Assembly: GCA_003996215.1 (NCBI GenBank)
Contig: QJPP01000807.1
Coordinates: forward strand, 30,001 to 94,000
Source: Jaltomata sinuosa
Lineage: Eukaryota > Streptophyta > Magnoliopsida > Solanales > Solanaceae
Length of the DNA stretch: 64,000 nucleotides
Reading direction: 5' to 3'
Each line of letters begins with the position of its first letter. The first letter of the stretch is position 1. Both the position numbers and the translations under genes were made by a program. The notes under the pieces are model-generated. The model was not told the origin of the DNA. It did not search any database and saw only the letters and a list, made by a program, of their open reading frames with translations. This document shows positions 35,730 to 47,996 of this stretch, piece after piece.

Positions 35730-37465
35730 ATGTTAATATATGAATTGTTTCATTATTCGTTATTTCCGGGTCTTTTCGTTGCATTCACTTACAATAAGAA
35801 ACAACCACCAGTGTTTGGTGCAGCACTTGCATTTTGGTGTATTCTTCTTTCTTTCGTTCCGTCATATTCCTAATAACTTATCCAATTACAACGTATTAAC
35901 CGCTAATGCACCTTTATTTTATCAAATCTCAGGGACATGGTCTAATCATGAGGGTAGTATTTTATCATGGTGTCGGATCCTAAGTTTTTATGGATTCCTT
36001 CTTTGTTACCGGGGTCGGACCCTAAGCCATAATGTCTCAAAACAAGGAGTTGAAAGCCACTTGACTGTAAGTAGAGGAGGCCATAGAGAGTGTTTTTTTA
36101 TTCCTTTGTTTCGAACTTCGTGAAGAACTCCATTCTATCTCTCCCTCGTTACGAACAAAAAAGTGGAATGAAATCCTAGTTATACACTCCCTTCGTTCAA
36201 CGAACCCTTGTTGATTCTGAACTTCGTTCATGAAGGAACCAAACTTTTGAATGGCCAACCCTTTTTATGTGCCGCTTTACCCTGAAAGGAAAGTGAGCTT
36301 TGCTCCTCTGGGTGCTAGGCGCTCCCGTGGTTCGCGAGAAGGAAAAAGGATGTTGCATCTGGCATGAGATGATAAAGAGAGAGCTTCATATATCGATGAA
36401 CAGCGGATTGACGGAGCTCTTGGCATTGCTTTGTTTTTCTCTCCTTTCCTATCAGCGAGTTCCGACCCTTTTGTTCAAAATTTCTTCGTTTGTACTGAAC
36501 CGCTTGTAGAATCAAATCATGTTCCACAAGATCCTATATCAGCTATACATCCTCCTTGAATTTATGCCGAAGACGTCGCCAATTCTATGGTCTTTGGCTT
36601 ATGTAGATCAAAAATGATGAATGGGATTGTGGCACTCCATTCGCCGCCAATGCAGAAGGACGCCGCCGAAAAGAATGGAACACTGTTTTGCTCTGTTGGA
36701 TGCGTCGGATCCCGTATAACAAGCGAGCTCTTTACTCTCAATTTCAAAGATGTATTCGCAAAATGTTATCCTGCTTTATTGTTACGTAGCAATAGAAGCC
36801 TGCTTATGCTACTTTGGTGGCGCTTTTTCGCCCTCTCTTTGCTTTGGATAGTAGTGCTAGTGGACACGGGGAGGGAGCAGGCGAAGCGTGTCATTTGTAA
36901 TGGAAAGAAAGATACCACTACTTCGCCTCTTTGTTGGACCGCCGGCGCGAACACAGTGGTCTCTGACCAGGACCAGGAACAAATTCGAATTTGGATCTTG
37001 ACATGTCAGTGGTTTTTAACCATAGGCATTTTACCAGGAAGTTGGTGGGCTTATCATGAATTAGGTCGGGTTGGATGGTGGTTTCGGGATCCTGTAGAAA
37101 ATGCTTCTTTTATGCCTCGAGTATTAGCCACAGCTCGTATTCATTCAGTAATTCTACCCCTTCTTCATTCTTGGACCTCGTTTCTTAATATTGTTACTTT
37201 TTCATGATGTGTCTCAGGAACCTTTTCAATATGGTCCGGATTGCTAGTTCCCGTTCATAGTTTTGCTACGGATGATACACGAGGAATATTTTTATGGCGG
37301 TTCTTCCTTCTAATGACTGGCATATCTATGTTTCTTTTCTCCCAGATGAAGCTACAGGCATCGGTCCTTAGAACCTATAAAAAGGAGATGGTTGTGGCGC
37401 GAAGTACTCTTGTGCACCTACGTCATTCGGCTCGCGCGCAGAAGGTAGGGCTCATAGTCTTCTAG
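35730..37465 (+). pseudogene. ccmFN cytochrome c maturation pseudogene, unit B
   Basis: The start is kept as ATG (35730; M-L-I-Y-ELFHYSLF). An 11-base deletion near 35856, in ILLSFLGLxFRHIPNN, shifts the frame, and a lost T near 36098 shifts it again. In-frame stops then occur at about 36366 (CGA to TGA), near 36558 and near 37205 (TGT to TGA in the usual protein). The long frame 36587-37207 keeps KMMNGIVALHSPPMQKDAAE and SWWAYHELGRVGWWFRDPVE, the Trp-rich segment of the haem-handling WWD-type region. The 23 bases lost from unit A are still here (CRILSFYGF). The frame closes at TAG 37463, after HLRHSARAQKVGLIVF. Confidence 0.93.
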
Positions 37466-39315
37466 GCCTGCTCTGGGGGCTTCTAGTACCGATATGAGTA
37501 GTGCGCGTGTCCGAATATATTCTCGCAGGGCCGAAAGGAGCACACGCTGAGTTAGATAGAGCAAAGGAGGGTCCTGTCAAGTCGGTCCGCTTACGCCTTA
37601 TCTTCCTATTTATAATCCACAGCCTATTTTGACGTTTCCAATTTCCTATAGAGGAACTGCTTCCTGTTTCTGCGGCCATTGCAGCTAAACTAATGGAGAA
37701 AGGAGGAGGGGAAGGGTGGTGGACATCAAATGGATTAGAGTTATCACAGAACTGGAAGAGGTTCAATTCCTATTTGATGTTGTTAAGCCAAGAGCGCAAA
37801 TCGCATGCACAAAATGAGATCTAGAGGAATGGGAATACAAGAGAATGCCTGGGTACTCCATCTACCAAAAGAAATGATTGAAATAGAGCGAAGAATGGAA
37901 AGTCAGGCTGCGAAGGCGCTGACTCAATGATAGGATTGAACTCAAGGGTAAAAGGAAGTAGGCTAAGAAAGAGGATTTACCATTGATCATGAAAGACGAA
38001 GTGACTCACCAAGAGCATTGCCCATCAGGGGCTGCGGGGACAGGAGCTAGAAGAACTAAACAAAAATAAAATGGTCGTAGAAGGCTAACTTTCAGAATAA
38101 GAAAAGGCACCTTATTAGCACGATAGGGGGTTGCTTAGACAAGCAAAAAGCATTCAACAAAACAGAATAAATTATTTCTTAGGAAGGATTCCCCTTACTG
38201 GGGCTGGGATTATTACAACAACTGAAGCTTAGGAAGGAATGGAAAGATAGGAAGCTTGGAGAGCTAATGGAAAGAAATGCGTAAGAAATAACAGATCTGC
38301 GATAGAAGTCGAATATGATTAAGTAACTAGGGGTAAGATACAGACTTTAGAGCATCAAGTCATACACAAACCGAAATGACTTCACTTCCTGAAGAAAGAA
38401 AGTTGCTTCGGCAGGGTCGAAGAAGACGTGTAAGACACCGAAGGGCCGAGGCTTCTTTATTGTAAGGAGTCTAGAAGCCTAATTTTTGGCTTTTTTGTCG
38501 TGTCTTAGGGCATGTTCACTAAGGAAAAGGCTCTCCATGGGCAGTGTGTTCTTTGGCTCAAAGAGAATAGGCTGTCAGCCTTGAAGCGAAGGAGAATTCT
38601 TTAACTGTTCGGTGTCGGCATCTAACTGTTCTCCTAACCGGGGAAGGTAATCGGCTAACCGGGAATTCATCTTCAGAGCTAAGTCCCAAGGAGGCAGGTT
38701 GGAATGTATGGGCATAGGTTAGTGTCTCGTCCTACGAATGATAGCCTTTTCAGGCCACCCATAGGATGCGTTGTACGGTAGTAGTTTATGTGAGCTGCTT
38801 ATTCGGTGCCTTCTTTACGACTTTCGACCAAATTGAAGAAACTCCTATTTAGTCAGGACGCCGTTCCCGTCCCTTATGGTGCTTTTTCAACCCCTTGCTT
38901 TGACTTGGTAAATTGCATCTGGATTCGCTCTAATTCCAACAGATACTGCATTATCTGCATCACCATTTCTAGGCGTATACTATGTTCCAGAGCCTTTAGT
39001 TTAGTTGTGGAGTTAGATAGATAGTGCCCGATATCTATATCCTGTCTGTGAATCGAAGCTCTTATCTCTCTGGCTCAATAATAAATCACCCGCCGAAAAG
39101 GAATAGCCGGAATAGAATGAAGGAATGATTCAATCTTCCATCATTTCAGAGTCGACGCCTTCTTTTCTGCCTTTCTATTTATACTTCCCATCCGGATGAG
39201 CATGTTATGGAACAATTGAGCTTATTGTTGGGCTGGTTATTCAGAGCCAGCAATTGGCTATCGGATTTCATCCTGCAACTAGAAGAAGATCGCTTCGGGG
39301 TCACTGTGGTGTGGC
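37466..39315. other. Unit B spacer, no recognised gene
   Basis: Counterpart of 18134-19975. No gene seen. The frames at 37452-37766 (minus) and 38806-39024 (plus) are remnants of frames also seen in unit A and match no family. Confidence 0.5.
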
Positions 39316-39320
39316 TAAAT
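39316..39320 (+). repeat. Target-site duplication, left of solo LTR
   Basis: TAAAT, matching TGAAT at 42542-42546 with one substitution. The uninterrupted site in unit A (near 19975) reads GTGGCTGAATGTAG, with a single TGAAT. Confidence 0.85.
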
Positions 39321-42300
39321 TGTAATGACCCTTCCGGTTATTTCCACGTATACGTTTTCCTTGAACCGTTAGAGCTTGTTGTAGCGGACCCAAGTAACTT
39401 AAGGCTCTTCAGGACTAGTATTTTGGTGTTGGTCCCATTTTTTTGGTCGTATTATAAGTTTTGAAGTCAAGAAAATCGACAAAAGTTATCGTAAGTTCTT
39501 TAATAAATTTTCTGAACTTTGAGTAAAATGTCTCGGAGCTTTTCTCTCAATATATAAAGAGTTAGAAGGCCCCCTAAATACCAAATCAAAGGTCTACGAG
39601 TCTAGTTTCCAACGCACAAAACCTCATGTCCAACTGATCGCGGAGTAAAAATTTATGACTGTTTTACCGCGGACTGTCTGGCAGAAAACGGGTTGCGAAC
39701 CGGGTCGGGTCAAAATTGATTTTAAGCCCCAACTTCACGTTTTAAAATGCCGTTTCAGCTCTGAAACAGTGAGAAAACTTAAGGGAGGGTTCCAAGAGAG
39801 TTCTTGAGTACCGAAATCGTGCGTACTTGAAAATATTTAATTTAAAAGTCGAAGGTGGTAGAAAATTATATTATTATTACCTTTTTTAAAATATTTTAAA
39901 GGTTTATGAAAAATATTTTTGTTACGATATAAGTGTATATATATTTATTTTATAAGGTATTTATACATTGTAATATTTTAACGGAGATAGTAAATTTAGT
40001 TATGTTGAAATTTATTATTATAATATAGTAGGTTTTATTCGAAATAATTTTCTAATGATTATGGTATATTCAAAAATTATATTTATTTTACCACGAATTT
40101 ATTCAATACCCGAATACATACATAACGGGCTGGAAATATTAAAATGTTGCCACCTCCACAATACGTGGAGGTGAGGCAAAGCAGCCAGCAAATCGTAGCA
40201 GCTAGGTGACTAATTCATAGCTAAAGGATTATTGCCTACTATGTCTCATCATATATATTTATATAATATAAAGATCCTCACTTTGGCAAAAAGAGTTTTC
40301 ATTTGTCACTTTGAGAAATATCCAGCAACTTTTGTTTTCCCTTACTTTCTGTGTATGTATACGTGCATACTTTATACGTTGAGAAGATTGGAATGGGAAA
40401 AAATATATTTAACGTTATATTTGATCGGCCGAAAGCGATCAATTATCGACGTCAAGTTATTCAAGCCCGAGTTCAAGTTTGATTTTGTTTGGAGCTTCTT
40501 TTCGGAGAGGATCGAGCTTGTCATCGGACGACAGGTAGGTTACGGTTTATTTTCCCTAGACTCCGCATATATAGGATAAAATTGTATTAATGGGCATCCT
40601 TGGGTTGGTTTATTAGGTTGGTACCACAGACCTCGACCGCTTTATTCATGTCCGCCTACTTTTGTTCCTCCGTTGCTTGTAGTATTTGCCGATATATTTT
40701 ATTTACCCTTGTGGTCCTGTGAGGCCTTGTTGATTCTGGAACATAGAAGGTGGGATTTTGGGAATGTCCGCGAGTCCCGAGCATAGAATTATCCTTCTAG
40801 GCTGGTTATGCTTGCTGAGTAGCTGTGGGCCTGTGCAGGGTCGATAGGTTGATTGTGAGCTACTGGGTAGCTATTGTGTTTGATCATACCATTTTCATGC
40901 ATAAAAAGAGGTTTTATACAGGTTTTGCTATGGTTTGGGCTTCGGGCCTACTGGCACCATTTTCTAAACCTTGCATGGCCCGGGGGGGCCATTTTTGATG
41001 GAACTAATTTGGAAATGGTTTGATTTAACTTGTGAATATTCCTGGGTAAAAGGAAGTAAAATTATGTTTTAAAACACCAGTTTTACTACTACGCTAGACT
41101 CGGCAGGGCCGGGGTGCTAGTTGAGTTTTCTTGCTACTTGAGATGATTTTTAGCCTCGGTCGGACCGTGCACCTGAGATGACTTTCTACTGTTTAGACCC
41201 GGTTATGCCTGGCACCCTTGGAGGGGTTTTTTTTTGAGATATTTTCCTACTACTTTAGTCCTGGACAGGGTCTGGGCATGCATATTCGAGACTGGGTCTC
41301 TATCTTGATACCGGACTTGCTTCCGGACGACATGTTCTGATACTGAGTTTTAGTATGGGGTCTGGGACCTCCATGGACCTTGCCATCCGGTCTAGGGGCT
41401 GCGGGCTGCGTGTGCCAGAGGAAGGGTATACGGTGGAGTAGAGTTATACGGGCAGTGTCCTTCCATGGAACCTACCTGCTGGGCCGGATCGGCACCGGAG
41501 GAGGTACATACAGAGATACCATTTCACTTGAGATCTTCATGCATCATATCATTCATTGTTCGAGGCTCCACCCTTGTTTGTTGTTTGCTGATTGTATGCT
41601 CCGATAGTATGGGATGCCGGAGGGTTTATTTTCACTTGTTTGTGTTCCTCGGTTGTATGGGCGGCCGAGGGACTGTAGGTAGACTTTTGCTATTCACTTA
41701 CAGAATTGTTCTCTATTATGGATAAGTATGAAATTGGTTACTGCTAAACTGTTAGTTGCGGGATTTGAGATTGATATGATTAGTTGGGCTTGATTCATGT
41801 CTCTAAGCATGCCTATCATTACTCTTTCTCTCTCCTTCTTACACTTGAGGTTACCGGTATACTGTCCATTTCATAAACTTATTTTGTATACACTGTTGTT
41901 GCAAGGACCCTAGGTGCGTTATTTCTTACTTTCACCTGTGCCTATGGTGTGTATATTCTGCTTACTAGCCTCACATGTGGTTCTGTTGATTTCCCTCTGG
42001 GCTAGTTCCTGTGTACCTTTCGTTGATTTCTGTGACTGCTTGCTTCTATTCTTTCTGTTACTACGCTTTTATCTTATATGTGCCCAGTCGGCCTATGATA
42101 CCTACTGGGTACCTTATGCTTCGCATTTGGTGCTCACCCCTACCCCCTGCATCTTTGGGTGCAGATCCTAGCGTGGGCCATCACCGTTAGATCATTGTGA
42201 TTCATGCTTGGAGATCTGTTGGGGACTACTTCAGACTGAGGGTGAGCTCTTGGCGATCGGAGCTTAGCTTTAGTTTATCTTTTGCTTCATGTACTCTATT

Positions 42301-42541
42301 ACCATTCAGAGACATCTGTATATATAGTTGGGTTTATTTGCACTCCATGTATGTAGTTTGGCTCTATACTATGATACCAGGTCTTGGGGTTTGGTTTAGT
42401 TCCCGCATATGTATATATTTATAGTCCTTTTATTTGTTCTCTTCGTCTTGTTCTCTTATTTGTTAGATAGTAGCCCATTACTAACGGTTCACCTACCGGG
42501 GGTTATAGGTGCCATCATGACCGAGAAATTGGGTCGTGACA
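39321..42541 (+). mobile_element. Solo LTR of a Ty3/gypsy retrotransposon
   Basis: 3221 bases starting TGTAATGACCC and ending GGGTCGTGACA, so it has TG...CA termini with a 5-bp target duplication. The termini are of the kind I associate with Solanaceae chromovirus (Tekay/Del-like) LTRs. No gag, protease, RT or integrase is readable inside, and the open frames (40232-40579, 41380-41607, 41914-42171 and others) show no domain. The interior is AT-rich in its first third (39840-40110) and T/G-rich later. One LTR without an internal region is what recombination between the two LTRs of a full element leaves. Unit A has the empty site, so insertion followed the duplication. Confidence 0.9.
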
Positions 42542-42546
42542 TGAAT
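42542..42546 (+). repeat. Target-site duplication, right of solo LTR
   Basis: TGAAT, the original form of the site as seen in unit A. Confidence 0.85.
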
Positions 42547-44490
42547 GTAGAGCAGTCCACCCTTACAGCCTTTGATCAGTAAATTATTTAGAGGTCAAAG
42601 TAGCTTGCTTCCAAGCCACTGCACTAGATGGGCATGTAGTCGTAGTATTCGGCCCAGAATGCCTCTCTTCTTTACTAACATACTATTTTGGATGAATGGG
42701 GTAGTCTCTCTTTGATCTGCAGAATAAGGCTTAGGAGCTCTCTCTTTTATGGCAGAGATCTCTCCATACCAAGAAAGCGAATCACAATGGATCAAAGCCC
42801 TTCTTTTCCTTCCAATTAGTGAGATTCTATCTCTTACTTGGGAAATTGTGGTCAAGCCCTCCCTTTATTCCTCGGAATCGAGCGGGCAGCAAGAATGAGA
42901 ATCAACCTATATAACATTTGTTCCCATGTAGTCGGCATTCTAGAAGCAATTCTTCCCGGTCGCCTTCCTCCTTGTGTGGAAATGTTTTTCATGATCTCCA
43001 GCTCTTTCCCACCAGCTCGTTCTTTACTCGGCATCTAGGCGAACCCGCCGGGTTAATTAACTCAACAAAAAGAAAGCTTATTAGGTCAAAACTAGGGGAG
43101 TGCTTACTAATAGCGAAAGGTTAACATCTCTCCACCCTTATTAGTAGTAGAGAACATCAGGTAACTTCGTGTTGTAAAATGACAGATTGGTAATGAAAGG
43201 CAATGTACTAAGAAAGCACAACTCTATTAGACCTTTATCTGGAAAAAGCTGGAAGAAATGCGAGAAAGAAAGGTTGCATACTACTAATAAGGGCGGGTAA
43301 GAAACAGAGGTGAGGTGACTAGCTTAGTAACTTTATTCAATCTAAAAGGTTGGCTCAGTGGCTTGGTTTGGCTGCCTTTAAGTGAAGGGGCGCATCCACC
43401 GAAGATGGCAGTGGGAAAGACGGGAGCACGAACGAGGTAGCTTATGCTTTTTTTCATCCTCACTACCTGGTTTATAGTAGAATCTCAAGAATATGAACTT
43501 CTCGCATTCTTCTTTTTGGTACGTTGTTATGAGTAGCTCTGGTGCTCGATCTTAGGTCTGAGGTATGGGCCGAATCATGATAAAGAAGGTTCGGTGATTA
43601 TATAATTCCCAAGCTGAAAGTCGTATACTTTAAAAGTAGATGGAGTGATCAAGCGGCTCTTCTTGCGCCAACATACATCCAAAAGGCATAGACTGATGCG
43701 TCAGTATGAACATGGAACTCTTTATTCCAATCTGGAAATCGAAGGATTGGGGCTGACAGCAAACACTCATCTGCATGCTTAAAGGCTTAATCCTGTTCCG
43801 GTTCCCAAGCCTTATACCTTTCTTCTACAATGATTCCATTCTGGGATTCCGCGCTTCGAAAAGTCTTTTTTGATGCATCTGTAATTGCCTATGTGTCCTA
43901 ACAAAGAACGTGCTATGCCCGGCCCCCTTTTCAGTAGATGAGATTAGGATGAAAGGAATTTCTTTCATTAACATTCAGTGAAGGTGCATCGCTTCTTTGA
44001 ATGTCTCGGTTATTGACTACTACATCTAGGGACGGGACTGATCCCGAAGGAGAGGTCTTTATTTATGGTTATAAAATTGCTTTGATTAAAAAGCAAGTCG
44101 ATGATGCCATAAGTCAAACGGGTGGGTGAGGCGAGAGTCCTTCACTGCACTCACTGGAGAGAGGGTAACATATCCTATATAGTAGTAAGGTCTTATCCCA
44201 TTATTAGTAGCGAAGTGTGGGCCGGCTAATTCAGGAAAAAACTTTCACATGTGCATAGGAAGACTAGAACATGTTTAATAAACCTTAGTCGACCTCTGGA
44301 GGACAACAATTTTCTTTTCCAATCTGAGATTCTCTTTTTCATTTTCTCCAGTAGAGGAAGGTCTCTCTTTATTCTCTTGAGGTACATACTTGATAGGAAT
44401 TTTTAATTCATGTTCAATGATCTGGAATTTCTGCGAGGAGCTCTGTTCGAGAGGAAGCACTGGCTATTATCAAAATTGACCTTTTGGCCA
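42547..44490. other. Unit B spacer with a 208-bp block absent from unit A
   Basis: Counterpart of about 19980-21679. The block 43957-44164 has no equivalent in unit A (site near 21351) and is bounded by AGG on both sides. One frame in it reads GTDPEGEVFIYGYKIALIKK, which I cannot assign. Whether it was lost from A or gained by B cannot be told here. A minus-strand frame at 44275-44460, rich in Glu and Lys, has a broken partner in unit A. Confidence 0.5.
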
Positions 44491-44805
44491 TTACAACATT
44501 ACAATCAGCTTCTTAATTCTTTCCAGAAAGATTTTCTTCTTCTTAAGATTCCATTTATGGCTATTAAATAATATTAGAACATCGTTATAAAAGAGAAAGT
44601 AGGAGAGTGTTGGGCACGATCTCGAAGCATGGTAAGATATTATCATTTTCAATGATACGATTAGCACTTCTTCAGCAAAAATTAACATGCTAGATTTGGA
44701 ACCCTTGTCGCAGCCATCGAGAAGCTGGAAACCATGTGGCACACCATCCACTAGCACTCCAAAGTCTTCATTACATGAACATCCATCTATCAAATTCTGC
44801 ACTTT
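44491..44805 (-). mobile_element. Old LINE-1 reverse transcriptase fragment, unit B
   Basis: Same fragment as 21680-22080. It keeps FGVLVDGVPHGFQLL and CPTLSYFLFYNDVLILFNSH. It is cut short at its 5' end by the deletion near 44800 that joins CTGC to ACTTTAG, which removed the equivalent of the MGFFEKW segment. Confidence 0.5.
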
Positions 44806-44975
44806 AGTCCCTTAACAAAAGCGCCCCTTTTTCCTTAACTATTTTTATAGGGAGAATCAAACAAATTCTTCGAGCTAGAGAGAATTTTTTAGATTTACAA
44901 AGCTCTCCTTCAAATATCCCATAAATAAAGGTAGGTCGGAATTAGTGAAAGAAGGACTTTAGACTTTCGGAATAA

Positions 44976-44988
44976 GGGCAATGAAATT
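44976..44988 (+). repeat. Target-site duplication, left flank of LINE-1 (unit B)
   Basis: GGGCAATGAAATT, identical to 47411-47423. Confidence 0.92.
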
Positions 44989-47410
44989 TTTTTCTTTTTT
45001 TTATTTGAATGACCCTTGAGGGGGTCAGGGGCTGAGCAACACCCCCAGGCCTTATTATAAATAAAACAAAAAAAGAAATACAAGAAGGGGGATATAAACC
45101 TTACCTCCAATCCTATGGTGGTTCATAAGTTAGCTAGCCTACTAAGGCCAGCCAACTCATCCCCAATACTAGAAAGATAAACCTAAGACTATGCACCTAA
45201 GAAGAGAGGACTCCTCTCATTACAATAATTCTAGGAAAGCATAAATAAGGGAGACTCTCCCCTTACAAAGTAAGAAAAGAGCCTAAACAAAATAGACATC
45301 TTCATAAAAGCTATATGCAAAGGAACATAGCCTAAAGGAAGATGGTATACTAAAGAAGTAGGAACAAGTGAAGATATGTCCAAAGCCTGGGAGTATCAGA
45401 AACCAAGCTAGAGCTAAGGGGGTTTCTTGATCCTTTTCAACTTCCTTCTACTGAAATTTTCCCCATTTTGTCTAGAATAAAGTAGCCTCTAGTCTCTTGT
45501 GGTAGTTGTTGAAAGCTGTAATAGTGTTGGGCAGAAGTCGCCACATGGCTATTTTTAGAAAGAGTGTCAGCTGGGAAATTTGCTTCTCTGTAAAGATGGT
45601 TGCATTTAAAACTGTACAACAGAGAAATTAGCTCTTGAAGCTCACTAATGTACTCACTAATGCTTCATGGGGGCTTGAAATCATGCTTGAGCCATTTGAC
45701 AAGAAGTTCTGAATCAACCTCCAATATGACCCTGCTATACCCATGTTGGATACACCAAGTAATACCAAATATTGCAGCCTGAATTTCATCTTGATTGTTG
45801 GATCCAACACCTAGAGGGGTAGCAAAAGCATAAATAAGGTTGCCTTTACTGTCTCTAAGTATGACTCCTACTCTAATTCTTCTCGGATTCTCTAGTGCAC
45901 TACCATCAGTATTCAATTTAACCATGGAAGGAGGGGGTTTGTACCAACAGATTTGAATAACCTTCAACTCATGTTGACAGTTTTCAATACAGAGCACCAG
46001 ATCCCTCCAATTAGTAGGCCGAGTAATGTAAGGATAAGTAGTGATCAGAAACATACTTATATCCTTAATAATAGAGAATTTCACTCTTGAAGAACTAGAT
46101 TTCTTGCCTACATACTTGCTGGCACACCTGTTCTTCCACAAGTTCCAACATATAAATATAGGAGTAACTTGAAGAATCAGTTTATGCACTTCATTACGGT
46201 GTTTGATAATCCACCATCTCATAAGAAGATTTCTCAAAGGTGTAGTCTCATGTTGAATTCCCAAAAAATCAGAAAAAAACCTCCACACATGCTTAATAAA
46301 ATGCCCAGACACAAAGATATGCTCAATAGTGTCTTGCCCAAGTCTGTAACAGCAAAAACAGTCAGCTGGTTCATGACCAAATGAAGCAATCTTCTCATTT
46401 GTTGGTAATTTACCCCTAACAGCTCTCCACAGTAGAAAAGAAGACTTGAAAGGGACATTTTTGTGCCATATTTTTGTGTTGGACAGTGTCTTGTTCTTTT
46501 TTTTCCTCACCAGTTCCCAAGCTGAAGAACAAGAGAAGTTTCCACTAGTGTTGGGTTTCCAAATTGCTTGGTCAGGGGTGCCTTCTTGATATCTGAAATT
46601 GGTGCTGAGGATCTTATGAATGAAAGATGGAGGGGCATGCTGTCTCACCATGTCCTTATCCCAATTTTCATTGATTAAAAACTGAGAAACAGTTATGTTA
46701 TAGGACCCAGGAGGGAGATTTCTGTGATAAGCAAGAGGCCCCACTCCTAACCAATCATCCCACCAAATATTAAAGGTACCAGACTTTAAAGACCACTGTA
46801 TATGAGCCTCAGCAATGACTTTGTTTTTCATCATATACTTCTAAACAAGAGACTGCCCTGTATCCCATTTCTTGGCAACTGGATTGGCCCTTTGGCAATA
46901 CTTAGCTTTGAGAAAATCTCCCCACAATGAATTTTTGGATCTGAAAAGCCACCATTGTTTATATTGTAGAGACAAACAAACATCCTCCAGTTGTCTCACA
47001 CCAATTCCACCTTCTTCATAAGGAAAGCTGAGGGTTTCCCAGGAAGCCCAATGGTACTTCCTCTTGTCATTGTCCCATCCCCAGAAAAAATCTGCAGTGA
47101 GGCTTTGAATTTATTTGAGGGTAGTTTTGGTAGGAGAGATAACTGCCAGAGTGTGAATAGGAAGAGATTGTAAGACAGATTTAACAAGAGTAACTCTCCC
47201 ACCATAGCTAAGCATCTTGGATTGCCATCCCTTGATCTTAGAAATCACTTTAGAGACCATTCCAGTAAAGTAGATGATCTTTTGAACTCCTATAAATAGA
47301 GGGAAACCAAGATAAGTTATAGGACTTTCTTTATAGCTGAAACCAGTAATGGTTTTTACTCAATCAATGATGTCTTGAGGAGTTTTATTAGGGATCATGA
47401 AGTTTTGTCA
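44989..47410 (-). mobile_element. 5'-truncated LINE-1 retrotransposon, unit B
   Basis: Same insertion as 22321-24740. The domains are in the same order: RT end, zf-RVT (389-residue frame 46834-45665), RNase H. The two stops of unit A are absent: here those codons still read EEGG and DDWLG. Instead unit B has its own stops at about 47360 (CGA-type Arg to TGA), 46842 (TGG to TAG) and 45662 (TGG to TGA). The RNase H motif reads NNQDEIQAA, with Asp in place of Ala next to the catalytic Glu. The last part of the domain lies in frame 45619-45437, where a changed stop gives a longer C terminus. Flanked by a perfect 13-bp duplication. Confidence 0.93.
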
Positions 47411-47423
47411 GGGCAATGAAATT
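47411..47423 (+). repeat. Target-site duplication, right flank of LINE-1 (unit B)
   Basis: GGGCAATGAAATT, identical to the left copy at 44976-44988. Rejoining gives the continuous pre-insertion sequence. Confidence 0.92.
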
Positions 47424-47923
47424 GGAATTCAAACTTAGGGCTTAACAGCGCCTTCAGCAAAGAAATTGTGAACCGCCCTGACCAAGTCGTCAACAAAAAT
47501 ATTCCAACAGTGATAATAAAAAAGACTTGGGAATCAAAAAATTGAAAGGATAGGGGAGTCACTGCCCCCAACCAAGGGAGTGGTTACGTTCACTATGTCC
47601 CCTTTATTCCCGACATGCTATGGTGCCCCGGGGCTATCTCGTGAAGATCTTTGATCCGAACCTTCGCATCTACTCTCTCTTAGAGGATGAACCACGCCTT
47701 CACTATCGTAAGAATATAGCGATCGAAGAGCTATGGCTCAGCTGCTTTGCGTATTACACCGTATTGCCCGAAGGGGGCATGCTGCAAGAGCGTAGGTGAG
47801 TGATAAGCATAGGAGGCGTGCCCGAAGGGCAGCGGCAGCAGTGTGGTTCCCGTCGCTAGATTGAGATCTACAGGGTGGCGGGTACTTCGACTGCCTTATA
47901 TCAGGTGAAGAGAAGGGGGTGGT
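47424..47923. other. Spacer between LINE-1 and trnI, unit B
   Basis: Counterpart of 24754-25253. Nothing recognised. Confidence 0.45.
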
Positions 47924-47996
47924 AGGCTTAGTAGGGCTCGAACCTACAATATCACCGTTATGACTGGTACGTTTCAACCAATTAAATGATAAACCA
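47924..47996 (-). pseudogene. trnI(CAU) mitochondrial tRNA gene, decayed copy, unit B
   Basis: Minus-strand tRNA-Ile(CAU)-like sequence. Here the T arm and 3' acceptor strand (GTAGGTTCGAGCCCTAC, TAAGCCT) keep the normal form better than unit A. The 5' acceptor has decayed: the plus strand reads ATGATAAACCAC where unit A has CTATAAGCCCC. CAT is kept in the anticodon loop. The two units therefore lost the tRNA in different places. Confidence 0.72.

Noticed and set aside
39321..42541. Open frames inside the solo LTR (40232-40579, 41380-41725, 41914-42171, 42197-42424) as genes
   Set aside because: They overlap in different frames, show no domain and lie between LTR termini, so they are chance frames.
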